The notes under the pieces: model-generated
What the model was told of the DNA's origin: nothing
Seen by the model: the letters and a program-made list of their open reading frames with translations, nothing else
Database searches by the model: none
Position numbers and translations under genes: made by a program
In this document: positions 52,517-61,083 of the stretch, in pieces
Layout of the letters: each line of letters starts with the position of its first letter
How positions within the stretch are numbered: position 1 is the first letter of the stretch
Source of the DNA: an uncultured Oscillospiraceae bacterium
GTDB taxonomy: Bacteria > Bacillota > Clostridia > Oscillospirales > Oscillospiraceae
Direction of reading: 5' to 3'
DNA: 64,000 nt
Assembly (NCBI GenBank): GCA_910589155.1
Contig: CAJURY010000002.1
Location: 186,001-250,000, forward strand

Positions 52517-52545
52517 AGTATAATCATTTTGCATAATTTTGTCAA
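52517..52545 (-). promoter_or_regulatory. Sigma-A promoter of SLH protein gene
   Basis: TTGACA (52545-52540), 17 bases, TATACT (52522-52517) on the minus strand. The same bases give TATAAT (52519-52524) on the plus strand toward pepT, so the two -10 elements overlap divergently; the pepT -35 is weak. Confidence 0.75.
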
Positions 52546-52577
52546 TATATTTTTAAATTTTTAGGAGGTATTCACCA

Positions 52578-53789
52578 ATGACCGCAGCAGAAAGACTACT
52601 TCGCTACGTCGCCTTTGACACCCAATCCGACGAAGCTTCCGAAACCTGCCCTTCCACTCCCAAGCAACGGGTATTCGGCGCAGCTTTGGTAGAGGAAATG
52701 AAAGCCATGGGCATCCGGGACGCTTACATGGACGCGGACGGCTATATTTACGGCACTGTCCCCGGCGACCCCAGCCTTCCCACCATTGGACTCATCGCCC
52801 ACATGGACACCTCCCCGGATTGCTCCGGGGCAAATATTCAGCCGCGCATCCTCGCCTATGACGGGGGCGACATCGTCTTAAACGGGGAGCTTGGCGTTAT
52901 CATGACGGAAGCGGAGTTTCCCTCCCTCGCCCACAACCGGGGCAAGCATCTTATCGTCACCGACGGAACCACCCTTCTGGGCGCGGACGACAAAGCCGGT
53001 ATTGCGGAAATTCTCACCGCCGCTGAAATCCTGCTGCAAAGCGACGCCCCCCACGCCACGCTGCGCATTGGCTTCACCCCCGATGAGGAAATCGGTCGCG
53101 GCGCAGATCGATTCAATCTCAAGGATTTTGGGGCGGACTGGGCCTACACCGCCGATGGCGGCACCCTGGGCGAACTGGAATACGAAAACTTCAACGCCGC
53201 TGCCGCCACCGTCCGCTTCCGGGGCGTGAGCATTCACCCCGGCTCCGCCAAAAACAAGCTTTTAAACGCCCAGCTTGTAGCCATGGAATTTAACGGGATG
53301 CTGCCGGTGCACGAACGCCCGGAGGCCACCGAGGGCTACGAGGGCTTCGCCATGCTTGCGGGGATGGAGGGTGAAATCGAAGCGGCTGTCTTGCACTATA
53401 TCATCCGGGATCACGATATGGCAAAATTCACCGCCCGGAAGGAAAAATTTAACCAGATCGCCCGGTTCCTCAATGAAAAATACGGCGAAGGCGCTGTCAC
53501 TGTGGAGTTGAAAGACAGCTACTACAATATGAAGGAAAAGATCCTGCCTGTCATGCACGTCATCGAGCAGGCGAAGGCCGCCATGGAAGCCGTGGGCATG
53601 AACCCTGTGACCGTGCCCATTCGCGGGGGCACAGACGGCGCGCGGCTGTCTTTTGAAGGGCTGCCCTGCCCCAATTTATGCACCGGCGGCGAAAACTACC
53701 ATGGCCGACTGGAATATATCCCGGTGGAGGACATGGAACTTTGCACAAAAATGCTGGTATCCCTTTTGCAAAACGCAAAACGTCCGTAA
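52578..53789 (+). CDS. pepT: Peptidase T (tripeptide aminopeptidase)
   Basis: 403-residue M20 zinc aminopeptidase releasing N-terminal residues from tripeptides. LIAHMDTSPDCSG (metal His/Asp), the LGADDKAGIAEI bridging Asp, TPDEEIGRGADRF (catalytic Glu), AYTADGGTLGELEYENFNAA and RGGTDGARLSF are all present, as is the C-terminal NYHGRLEYIPVEDM. TTAGGAGGTATTC precedes the ATG. Fits peptide-fermenting metabolism. Single gene. Confidence 0.95.
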   Translation: MTAAERLLRYVAFDTQSDEASETCPSTPKQRVFGAALVEEMKAMGIRDAYMDADGYIYGTVPGDPSLPTIGLIAHMDTSPDCSGANIQPRILAYDGGDIVLNGELGVIMTEAEFPSLAHNRGKHLIVTDGTTLLGADDKAGIAEILTAAEILLQSDAPHATLRIGFTPDEEIGRGADRFNLKDFGADWAYTADGGTLGELEYENFNAAAATVRFRGVSIHPGSAKNKLLNAQLVAMEFNGMLPVHERPEATEGYEGFAMLAGMEGEIEAAVLHYIIRDHDMAKFTARKEKFNQIARFLNEKYGEGAVTVELKDSYYNMKEKILPVMHVIEQAKAAMEAVGMNPVTVPIRGGTDGARLSFEGLPCPNLCTGGENYHGRLEYIPVEDMELCTKMLVSLLQNAKRP

Positions 53790-53795
53790 ATGGAA

Positions 53796-54047
53796 CGCCC
53801 TGCCTTGCGGCAGGGCGCGAGACTGTCGAAAAACCCTGCGGGCTTTTCCGACAAAAGGTTTACAGTCTGCTGCGCGCATAATTTGTCCGCTTTTGGCGGA
53901 CAAATTCCACACTTGCAGCCTGAGAAGTATTTTCCGCCACGTACGCGCCGCGGCAGAAAATGATTTTGACTCTATTCGCGCCTGCGGGCGCGAACTCTGC
54001 GAGGCTTTTTTGACACGCTGACGCCCTGCCACAAATGTGGCAGGGCG
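53796..54047. repeat. TIR element between duplicated hairpins, copy 1
   Basis: The pepT-vanW gap has no gene. At its two edges lie matching hairpins CGCCCTGCC/GGCAGGGCG (53796-53817 and 54022-54047). Between them is a segment of about 200 bases whose ends are inverted: GACTGTCGAAAAACCC on the left and GGCTTTTTTGACACGCTG on the right. It contains a further hairpin TTTGTCCGC/GCGGACAAA near 53882-53905. The right hairpin (54022-54047) probably also terminates transcription of one or both flanking genes. Confidence 0.6.
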
Positions 54048-54052
54048 CTTTC

Positions 54053-54875
54053 TCATTTTTTCACAATTTCCAGATGGCTGGTATCGTAATACACCTGGGC
54101 ATGGTTATCCCGAATGCACTGGGTAAATACGGTGTTCCCGGTCGCCACGTCCACGCACCGGCGCATGGCCTGGCCTTCCCGGTAGACAACGCCATTTTCC
54201 TCTACAAACCGCTCGTTTTCGGCATGAATGTGGTATTTCATTGGCAGCGGCTTCGTCGAGCGCAGTTCCCCACGCAAATAAGTATCGTCCGTCCAGATGA
54301 TAAGCTGAAAATCCCGCTCCGTGGCGTTCAAAAAGCGGTAATCCAGATAATTATATACAATAGACGTGCCGGGTGCCAAAGGGAATCTGCCGCCCAAAAT
54401 CCGGAAACAAGTCCATCTGGTCGTGATGGTGGTGCTCCGTGATGGTCAGGGGGCTGTGCAGCACCATCCAGTGAATCAGGTTGGTCATCTGGCACATACC
54501 GCCGCCAATGCCGCTTTTGGTTCTGCCCTTGGCAATGGTCAGTCCTTCCTGGTAGCCCTTTTTCGCGGAGGTTCGCCCCACCAGCTCCCAGAAGGAGAAG
54601 GTCTCGCCGGGATGAATGACAATACCGATAATTTTCGGCGCGGCAAGGCTGAGGTTCACCGCTTTATTCTCCTGCAAGCGCATATCCACATTGCCCAGCC
54701 TGCGCCGAATCAGGGAATTGTGCCGGTAAATCACAACAGGCAACTTTTCCTCCCGCCGGTTTTTTGCAAAGCGAACGTGTTCTTTGGCATTGCGCCACCG
54801 GCGAAGCAGACACATTTTCTCCACGGAAATGCGGTACGCCCACGGCCCAAGCTCACAAAATAGTTTCCTCTCCAT
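54053..54875 (-). pseudogene. Frameshifted VanW family protein
   Basis: Two overlapping frames together make one VanW protein of about 274 residues. The N-terminal part (from ATG 54875, GGGGGGATAAAA upstream) includes the HPGETFSFWELVG segment, SGIGGGMCQMTNLIHWM and HHHHDQMDLFPDFGRQIPFG; it then runs into a wrong frame (TRHVYCI). The C-terminal part continues GTSIVYNYLDYRF to the stop at 54053. Removing one base of the GGG at 54371-54373 restores a continuous frame. Unlike the 13251 copy it has no membrane segment or wall tail. Recent mutation or sequencing error. Confidence 0.85.
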
Positions 54876-54970
54876 TTTTATCCCCCCATGCGCTTCTACT
54901 TGCAAAGCAACTATAGCGCAGGGAATCCTACCTTGTCAATCAGGGCTAAAATTTTAAGATATTAAGTTCC

Positions 54971-55129
54971 TTACTGAAAGCGGAAGCCCTCCAGCAGCAG
55001 AATGTGAATATTCGCCTGCCAGTTCTCCCTGGAATAGAAGGGCATGGGTTCATAGCCTTCTACCGCGTGAAACGATACCACCTGCGTATCCCAGTTGACC
55101 CAGATTAAATAAGAATTTCCGTTTTCCAT
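54971..55129 (-). CDS. Small protein of 52 residues
   Basis: A short frame with an excellent TAGGAGGGGTAAAACC ribosome-binding region before the ATG at 55129. The protein begins MENGNSYLIWVNWDTQVVSF and ends LLLEGFRFQ; it is aromatic-rich, acidic, with two probable strands and a helix, and has no Cys. No family was recognised. It lies about 95 bases upstream of the vanW gene on the same strand and could be co-transcribed. Confidence rests on the ribosome-binding site and protein-like composition. Confidence 0.6.
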   Translation of the reverse strand: MENGNSYLIWVNWDTQVVSFHAVEGYEPMPFYSRENWQANIHILLLEGFRFQ

Positions 55130-55785
55130 GGTTTTACCCCTCCTAAAATTTTTCTTCTACTTATATAGACGAAATAGAGGGGCGTTTGGTTACTTGATTT
55201 TAAAAAATTTTTTGCACAAAAAAGCAGCCCTGAATTTAGGGAAACTGCACATAACCCATTCGTATGCAAAAGCGCCGGCTTTGCAAAACGCAAAGCCGAC
55301 ACTTAGTCTGTCAAAAAACCTGAATATACATAGCAAAAATGAAGGATTGAAAATTAAATCCTTCATTTTGCTTTTTGACTGTAGTTTGTTCTTTGCTTTT
55401 GTGCCATACCCTCCGGGGGGTGACTTTTCACCGGCGAAAAGTCACCAAAAGCCGCCGGGCTGCGGCCCGGAACCCGTAGGGGCTGGGCGGCGGTGCGTTT
55501 GAATCGCTTTGCAAAGCTGAAACTCGTTACGCGCCGTCTTACGCAAAGCATTTCGTTACCCACGGCGCGCCCGCGCGTCCCCCGAGCGACCGTTCCCTTG
55601 CAAAATCTGACAGCAGTTGCATTGAAATGACTGCCAGCAATGCCGCCTCGCACTACCATGCAAAGATTACAAATTGTGCTTTTTGCAAGTTGCTACTATG
55701 GATTATGCATTTTTCATACAAAAATGTACTTTTTTGACAGTCTGAGCGCCGGCTTTGCAAAACGCAAAGCCGGCGCTTTTTCAGT
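55130..55785. repeat. Gene-free repeat region with TIR element between duplicated hairpins, copy 2
   Basis: A hairpin AGCGCCGGCTTTGCaaaacGCAAAGCCG occurs at 55271-55300 and again at 55745-55777 (there completed to GGCGCTTTTT). Between them the segment 55305-55743 starts AGTCTGTCAAAAAA and ends TTTTTTGACAGTCT, near-perfect terminal inverted repeats. Inside is a GGTGACTTTTC/GAAAAGTCACC hairpin near 55420-55446 and no credible gene. The right-hand hairpin plus T5 could terminate plus-strand transcripts. Confidence 0.65.
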
Positions 55786-57843
55786 TTATTCTGTATCACC
55801 AAACAGGATTCGCCAATAATCGTAATCCAAAATTCTGGAAGAAATGGTAAACTTGTTGTACACCTGATTTTTCACTTCTTCCACATACGCGTCTGAAACC
55901 GGCTCCCCATCCATGCTTGTTACTTCCCCAGTGTTGGCATTGTAGAAGCACTTATCTGTAATCCAGCTTCGATCCCGGAAAATTACCAGGGGCAGCGCAT
56001 CGGAGAAAATATCTCTGCCCATATACAGTCTGGAGTCAAAGTCCAGCCCCATGAGGTTGGACACCGTAGACAGCATATCCAGATTGCAGCATGGCTCGTC
56101 TATGGTTTCCGGGGTCATGCCCTTTTTGTAAATGATGCAGGCGTTTTTGTACACCTCAAAAGTGTTGTCCACATCGTGCCCCGCCAGCTCCTTTACCTGC
56201 TCCGCGCTCAGGGAATACGGATTGTGGTCAGCCACCATGACAATCAGGGTGTTTTCCGCAAGTCCTGCGTCCTCCAGCCGCAAAAGAAGCAATTCCATCG
56301 CCTTATCCAGCTCGATATTGGCGGCAAGATAAGCTCTGGCCACCTCGCTTTTGTCCAGATGCGCCACCAGTTCCCGATTCTTATAAGCAATAAAGCTGTC
56401 GTTAAAATTCCAGTCCGCATGACCACTCACCGTCAGGTAGTATACATAAAACGGCTGGTCGGCAAAGAACTCGCTGGTGGTTTTATCCACCATTTCCAAG
56501 TCGGACTCCGGCCAAGTGTCCTTCACATCCAAGCCATTGCCCAAGCCCTTGTAATCAAAGCCAAGATTGGGGAAGGTCACATCCCGGTCATAATAGGTGT
56601 AGGTATGATTGTGATAGGCGCGGGCGGAGTAGCCCAGCTTCTTGAGCTGCTGAGACAGCACCAGGGGCATGGAGTTATTGGCGGTGCGGGTCATGCTCCA
56701 GACGCCTGCCTTGGGAATGGTGCCTGTGAGGTTCACATATTCGCCGTCCGTGGTGGAAACGTCCCAGCCCGGCGTATAAAAATTGGAGAAATAAATGCCC
56801 TCATGCTGCATTTTGTAAAGGGTGGGGGTCAGTTCCTTGTCAATTGCCAGATGGGAAAAGCTCTCCGCCGTAATAAAAATCAAATTGCAGTCTTGATAAG
56901 CGCCGGTTTTCTCATTTTTGGCGGATGGCGTCATGCTCTTGAAATACTGGTGCATTTCCCGAATGGCTTCATCCTCTTCTTCCGCAATCAATCGGTCAAA
57001 GTCAATTTCCAGAATATTCAGGCCACCTGTGGGATCCGGCTGGGTAGGAGCAGTTGTTTCGCCGTCAGAAGGCTCCAGTGGATTAGTCGGTTGCGGTCTG
57101 GTATACACGTTGGTTTCCAAAGGCTGCAAGGCGCCTGTTTCCTTGATGTGGAACAGATACCGGTGCAGATCCAGCCGGAAGCTGGCGCCCATACCAAACT
57201 CTCTGGTAGAAGCGATAATGTCAAAGGTATTGTGGTACAAATCATAAGGAGACATTTTTTCTCTTCCGAAAGCGGGCAAAATCAAAACCGCCAGAAAATG
57301 TACGCCAATGCCAACCGCCGCCAAAAACAGAGAAAATGTCAGCCGGCCTTTTTGACCGAAGCCCAGAAGCCGCCAGCCGAAAATGCACAAGAACAGAAAC
57401 GGCAGCATCATCAATAACAGTCTGGGCAGCGCGGTGGTAATACCCCGCAAAATCGTGGCTTTAAACTGCATAGCATCCGCAGCGCCTCCCAAAGAGCTTG
57501 CGATATAATAGCGCTGATAAAGAATATAATACACCTGCTGCGAGCCATAAAAGAAGAAAGCGGCGCCTGTGAAAATCAGAGCGAAAATAAATGCAGCCTT
57601 CCGCGGCAAAAGCAGCGTCACGGCATAGGCCAGAAACGCCGGTACCAGAGAAAACAGCAAAAGCATAAAAAGTCCTCTGCCGCCAAATTGGGGCGCCGTA
57701 TAGAAACGCAGAACCAATTCCGGCACAAGAATTGCCAAATAGTAAAACAGTAAAATCAAGCTGGTAAATTTTTGTGTTTTGCAAAGCCGGACGCGTTTTT
57801 CTCTGGCAGCGTCCTCTCCGCTGAATTTTCCTTTATAACCCAT
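55786..57843 (-). CDS. LTA synthase family sulfatase-like membrane enzyme
   Basis: 685 residues from the ATG at 57843 (GTAAGGAGACAATC upstream). Five N-terminal membrane segments (to about residue 215) precede an extracellular alkaline-phosphatase/sulfatase domain: NLIFITAESFSHLAI, the nucleophile Thr in GWDVSTTDGEYVNLTG, and the metal-binding MVADHNPYSL. LtaS-type enzymes transfer phosphoglycerol groups to build teichoic acid or modify glycans; which product is made here cannot be told. Single gene with its own promoter. Confidence 0.88.
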   Translation of the reverse strand: MGYKGKFSGEDAAREKRVRLCKTQKFTSLILLFYYLAILVPELVLRFYTAPQFGGRGLFMLLLFSLVPAFLAYAVTLLLPRKAAFIFALIFTGAAFFFYGSQQVYYILYQRYYIASSLGGAADAMQFKATILRGITTALPRLLLMMLPFLFLCIFGWRLLGFGQKGRLTFSLFLAAVGIGVHFLAVLILPAFGREKMSPYDLYHNTFDIIASTREFGMGASFRLDLHRYLFHIKETGALQPLETNVYTRPQPTNPLEPSDGETTAPTQPDPTGGLNILEIDFDRLIAEEEDEAIREMHQYFKSMTPSAKNEKTGAYQDCNLIFITAESFSHLAIDKELTPTLYKMQHEGIYFSNFYTPGWDVSTTDGEYVNLTGTIPKAGVWSMTRTANNSMPLVLSQQLKKLGYSARAYHNHTYTYYDRDVTFPNLGFDYKGLGNGLDVKDTWPESDLEMVDKTTSEFFADQPFYVYYLTVSGHADWNFNDSFIAYKNRELVAHLDKSEVARAYLAANIELDKAMELLLLRLEDAGLAENTLIVMVADHNPYSLSAEQVKELAGHDVDNTFEVYKNACIIYKKGMTPETIDEPCCNLDMLSTVSNLMGLDFDSRLYMGRDIFSDALPLVIFRDRSWITDKCFYNANTGEVTSMDGEPVSDAYVEEVKNQVYNKFTISSRILDYDYWRILFGDTE

Positions 57844-57888
57844 GATTGTCTCCTTACGCATTTTGTAGAATTTTACAATGCGTGTTTT

Positions 57889-57917
57889 ATTATACCCCCA
57901 TTTTCCGCTTTTTTCAA
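57889..57917 (-). promoter_or_regulatory. Sigma-A promoter of LTA-synthase-like gene
   Basis: TTGAAA (57917-57912), 17 bases, TATAAT (57894-57889) on the minus strand. Confidence 0.75.
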
Positions 57918-57948
57918 TCCCACTTAAAAAAACTTAAAAAATACAAAA

Positions 57949-57977
57949 AACCGGCGCAAGTTTCTCTTGCGCCGGTT
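57949..57977 (-). terminator. Terminator after solute-binding protein gene
   Basis: AACCGGCGCAAG and CTTGCGCCGGTT form a 12-bp stem, followed on the minus strand by TTTTGTATTTTTT. It lies 6 bases past the stop codon. Confidence 0.9.
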
Positions 57978-57983
57978 TACACA

Positions 57984-58772
57984 CTATCCTGCGATCAGCG
58001 CGCCGGTAAGATGATACTTGTCCGCCAGAGCCGCGATTGTCCCATCTGCTTCCAGCTTCGCCAGCGCGTCGTTTATGCCGCTCAGCAATCCGCCGTCCGG
58101 GGAAACGCACACTACATAAGCCGCCTTGGGAAGCTGCACGTTATCGCACACGCCAAGCTGGGAATACGCGCCGCCCTCTCCCGTCTGCATTCCCGCAAAC
58201 GACAGATCCAGAATCGCCGCGTCCGCCTTGCCTTCCGCAACCGCCGACAAAGCTTCTTCCCCAGAAGTCACCAAAATCCGCTGCGCCTCGGGAAGCTTCT
58301 CCAGCGCAAGCTGCTCTCCGGCTTCCCCGGAAATCACCGCCAAACGCATAGCTGCAAATTCTTCCAAATTGTTGTAGCTTTTCGCCTTGTCAGCCATTGT
58401 TACCAGGCATTGCTGGCGCATCAGATAGGGGGAACTGGCTGCAAGCTCACCAGCGGAAGCCTCCTCCGCCGTAATACCGCCCCACAGGCAGTCTGCCTGC
58501 CCATTTTGAAGCAAAGCCACTCCTTCTTCCAAAGTTGTCCGCTGGAAACGGACTTCCACCCCCATTTGCTTTCCCACCGCTTTTGCAAGCTCCGCGTCAA
58601 AGCCGTCGGGATTCCCTGCCGCGTCCAGGGTACACATCACAGAATCCACCCGCACGGCAACCGTCAAGCTTCCCGCCGCTTTTACCTGCTCCAAGGCGGG
58701 ATCCTTCTTTTTGCATCCGACGCAAAGCGCCGTCAGCGATAAAATAAGCAAACAGCATAGTAGTTTTTTCAT
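57984..58772 (-). CDS. Amino-acid-type ABC solute-binding lipoprotein, orphan
   Basis: 262 residues. Lipobox LCVGC with Cys20, then a family 3 periplasmic-binding fold: GSLTVAVRVDSVMCTLDAAG (first lobe), GFDAELAKAVGKQMGVEVRF, and the hinge region ADCLWGGITAEE. No permease or ATPase gene lies next to it, so it either feeds a transporter encoded elsewhere or acts as a sensor. Ligand unknown, polar amino acid likely. It lies 14 bases downstream of the DUF1934 gene, so ddl-DUF1934-SBP may be one operon. Confidence 0.88.
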   Translation of the reverse strand: MKKLLCCLLILSLTALCVGCKKKDPALEQVKAAGSLTVAVRVDSVMCTLDAAGNPDGFDAELAKAVGKQMGVEVRFQRTTLEEGVALLQNGQADCLWGGITAEEASAGELAASSPYLMRQQCLVTMADKAKSYNNLEEFAAMRLAVISGEAGEQLALEKLPEAQRILVTSGEEALSAVAEGKADAAILDLSFAGMQTGEGGAYSQLGVCDNVQLPKAAYVVCVSPDGGLLSGINDALAKLEADGTIAALADKYHLTGALIAG

Positions 58773-58786
58773 GGTCTTGCTCCCGT

Positions 58787-59221
58787 TTATTTTTTGTCTC
58801 TGGGCTGCACCTCGATGCGGTACTCCACGGTGCCCATGGTATCATCTTCAATCCCGATGGAATAGAGCACCTGAATGCTGCCCCCGGCCTCAGTTAAGCT
58901 GCACCGGATTTTCTTGGCGCAGACAGAAACCCGCAGCGCGCCAAATTCCATTTGATACAAAGAATCGTGCTGCACGCCCTCTTCAAAAATCATGCTGGAT
59001 TCCAGTGAACCGGAGCGGCTTAGCTCCACTCTGCCCGGTCGCACCCGGAAGGTCGTGGAAGTGCCGGTAAGTCCCGTCAGCTCGCTTTCCTCATAGGTCA
59101 CAAGCCAGGTATCTTCCGCCACCGTCTCCAAAGTCCCCACGGTCATCAGCTCGATCTTATCCGGTTCCTGTCCCTCATAACGCTGAATGCCGCAGATGGA
59201 AAGCATCACATCCTGTTTCAT
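58787..59221 (-). CDS. DUF1934 family beta-barrel protein
   Basis: 144 residues matching DUF1934 (YwiB-like), a small calycin-like barrel. KIELMTVGTLETVAEDTWLVTYEES and GVQHDSLYQMEFGALRVSV follow the family pattern. Molecular role unknown. It overlaps the ddl stop by 4 bases, indicating co-translation with a peptidoglycan precursor enzyme. Confidence 0.85.
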   Translation of the reverse strand: MKQDVMLSICGIQRYEGQEPDKIELMTVGTLETVAEDTWLVTYEESELTGLTGTSTTFRVRPGRVELSRSGSLESSMIFEEGVQHDSLYQMEFGALRVSVCAKKIRCSLTEAGGSIQVLYSIGIEDDTMGTVEYRIEVQPRDKK

Positions 59222-60285
59222 TTCGCCGCCTCCAGCGCCAGCGCCAAAAGCTGGTCGATAAGCTCTGGGTAGGCAATCCCGCTGGCGTTAAACAGCTTGG
59301 GGTACATAGAAATAGAAGTAAAGCCGGGCAGCGTGTTAATCTCATTAAACACCACTTCCTCCTGGGGCGTTACGAAAAAGTCCACTCTGGAAAGCCCCTG
59401 GCAGCCGATTGCGCTGTAAATCCGAACAGCCGCCTCCCGCACCGCCTCCTGCGCCCGCTCGGAAATCCGGGCAGGGATGTACGCCGTGGAGGTATCCGTC
59501 ACATATTTCGCCTCATAATCATAGAATTCTACGCCGGAATCAATTTCGCCGCAGATGGAAGCCACCGGACTGTCATTGCCCATAACGGCCACCTCAATTT
59601 CCCGGCCGTCGATGAACTCCTCTACTAAAATTTTCCTGTCAAACTTTGCCGCTTCCAGCAAAGCGTCCGCCAGCGCCATGCGGTTTGCCGCCTTGGATAC
59701 GCCCACCGACGAGCCGGTTCCCGCCGGCTTTACAAACACCGGGTAGACAAAGCTGGATTCTACCCCATCCAATGCGCTGTCCATATGATCTTCCAATGCC
59801 TGCCTGTACATCAGCTTCCATGCGGCCTGCCGCACGCCCGCCTGATCCACCACCAGCTTTGTGAGGGTTTTGTCCATGGCAATGGCGGACGCCGCCACAT
59901 GGGCGCCCACATAGGGGATCCCCGCAAGCTGCAAAAGCCCCTGCATGGCGCCGTCCTCGCCGTTTTCCCCATGCAGAACCGGGAACACCACGTCGATGCG
60001 CTCACGCACCACGCAGTCTCCCTCAAAGGTCAAAAGTCCCTGCCCCCGCACTGGAGAAATGGCCGCCCGGCGGTTGGCGGGGTGCTCCAGCCAGGTGCCG
60101 GCGGGCAGCATACTATAATCCTCTCCGCCAAACAGCACCCAGTCTCCCTCCTTGGTAATGCCCACGGGGAAAATGTGATATTTGGAAGCATCCATATTGT
60201 TCAGAACGGACTCCGCAGAGCGCAGCGATACTTCATGCTCCGGGGAAACCCCGCCGAATAAAACGCAAACACATAGTTTTCTCAT
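59218..60285 (-). CDS. ddl: D-alanine--D-alanine ligase
   Basis: 355-residue ATP-grasp ligase making the D-Ala-D-Ala terminus of peptidoglycan. Start at 60285 (MRKLCVCVLFGGVSPEHEVS) with GAGGATCATGT before it; the frame is open further but not family-like. FPVLHGENGEDGAMQGLLQ, KPAGTGSSVGVSKA, FIDGREIEVAVMG and EINTLPGFTSISMYP are all canonical. Omega-loop text FYDYEAKY gives no sign of D-lactate specificity. Together with the two VanW proteins this is not a glycopeptide-resistance cluster, as vanH and vanX are lacking. Confidence 0.95.
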   Translation of the reverse strand: MRKLCVCVLFGGVSPEHEVSLRSAESVLNNMDASKYHIFPVGITKEGDWVLFGGEDYSMLPAGTWLEHPANRRAAISPVRGQGLLTFEGDCVVRERIDVVFPVLHGENGEDGAMQGLLQLAGIPYVGAHVAASAIAMDKTLTKLVVDQAGVRQAAWKLMYRQALEDHMDSALDGVESSFVYPVFVKPAGTGSSVGVSKAANRMALADALLEAAKFDRKILVEEFIDGREIEVAVMGNDSPVASICGEIDSGVEFYDYEAKYVTDTSTAYIPARISERAQEAVREAAVRIYSAIGCQGLSRVDFFVTPQEEVVFNEINTLPGFTSISMYPKLFNASGIAYPELIDQLLALALEAAK

Positions 60286-60390
60286 ACATGATCCTCGATT
60301 CATTTTTTGCGCAGTCTTTCCTGCGGTATTGCTTCTATATACTATATGCCAACCGGCGCAAGAAAACAAGGGGAAATTTACAATTTCCCT

Positions 60391-60419
60391 CTGGAAATCC
60401 GCCGTCTGTGTGATATAAT
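60391..60419 (+). promoter_or_regulatory. Predicted promoter of the 60462 gene
   Basis: TATAAT (60414-60419) with a weak CTGGAA at 17-base spacing, about 43 bases before the start codon. Confidence 0.5.
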
Positions 60420-60461
60420 AGGCGCAATACGGCTATTCTAACAAAAAAAGGAGGCGGCAAT

Positions 60462-60866
60462 ATGCAGCTTGAACTGAGCAACAAGGAATTTCGGCGGCTT
60501 TTGGATCTCGTTTACATTGGCAACTGGGTTATGAATTCCATCAGAGGAGACGACCGCTTTACAGACTACGACGATGTGGAAAGCAAGCTATTCGGGCAAT
60601 GCAAAAATGGTCCTATGTCTGTTCTGACAGAAACGGTGCAAGGGCAGGATTTGCCCAGCCGCGCCTATATGGAAGGCGGCATTCACGAGGTCATCTCTTA
60701 TTATGAGGATACGATTTTTTATGAAATTCTGGCGGAGGAACTAAGCCGCCGGGATATGGATTACGCCGACATTACAGAAGAAAATTATGATGAAATTTTG
60801 CAGCGTATGGATGATTATATGAATGAATTTGAGCAGTCCGGCATCGACCATCTGGTGCTGGAGTAA
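60462..60866 (+). CDS. Small acidic protein, function unknown
   Basis: 134 residues with an AAAAAAGGAGGCGGC ribosome-binding site. Strongly acidic and helical; text such as ELSNKEFRRLLDLVYIGNWV and MNEFEQSGIDHLVLE reads as a conserved cytoplasmic family in clostridia, but I cannot name it. No motif or membrane segment. It is divergent from ddl and isolated. Confidence 0.75.
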   Translation: MQLELSNKEFRRLLDLVYIGNWVMNSIRGDDRFTDYDDVESKLFGQCKNGPMSVLTETVQGQDLPSRAYMEGGIHEVISYYEDTIFYEILAEELSRRDMDYADITEENYDEILQRMDDYMNEFEQSGIDHLVLE

Positions 60867-60976
60867 CCGGTGGGCAGCGCCCACTGGCAATGCGTCACCA
60901 ACACTCTTGCTGACTTGGCACACCCTTGGGGGACACTCGACAGCAACTACCCCGGAATGCGGGTAGTCACAATGCC

Positions 60977-61010
60977 GCCGTAGGGGCGGACCTGCGTGTC
61001 CGCCCGTTTC
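60977..61010. repeat. dispersed GGGGC...GCCCC palindromic repeat, copy
   Basis: CCGTAGGGGCGGACCTGCGT followed by GTCCGCCCGTTTCCGCC. The best-preserved copy: GGGCGGAC pairs with GTCCGCCC. Confidence 0.7.
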
Positions 61011-61043
61011 CGCCAGGTTTCCAGCACAATTTGTCAAAACACG

Positions 61044-61083
61044 AACACTGCCCAGCATGGTTATAACCGTGCTGGGCAGTGTT
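61044..61083. terminator. Hairpin, possible terminator
   Basis: AACACTGCCCAGCA and TGCTGGGCAGTGTT form a 14-bp stem, with GATTTC after it on the plus strand. It may end the 60462 transcript about 180 bases past its stop, or terminate the XRE gene on the minus strand about 100 bases downstream. The T-tract is weak either way. Confidence 0.5.

Noticed and set aside
55363..55659. 98-codon frame inside the second TIR element considered as a mobile-element gene.
   Set aside because: No ribosome-binding site, Arg/Gly-rich shadow-like composition, and it spans internal hairpins.
54053..60285. Two VanW proteins, ddl and an SBP considered as a vancomycin-resistance cluster.
   Set aside because: No vanH, vanX or D-lactate/D-serine-type ligase, and ddl looks like the ordinary housekeeping enzyme.
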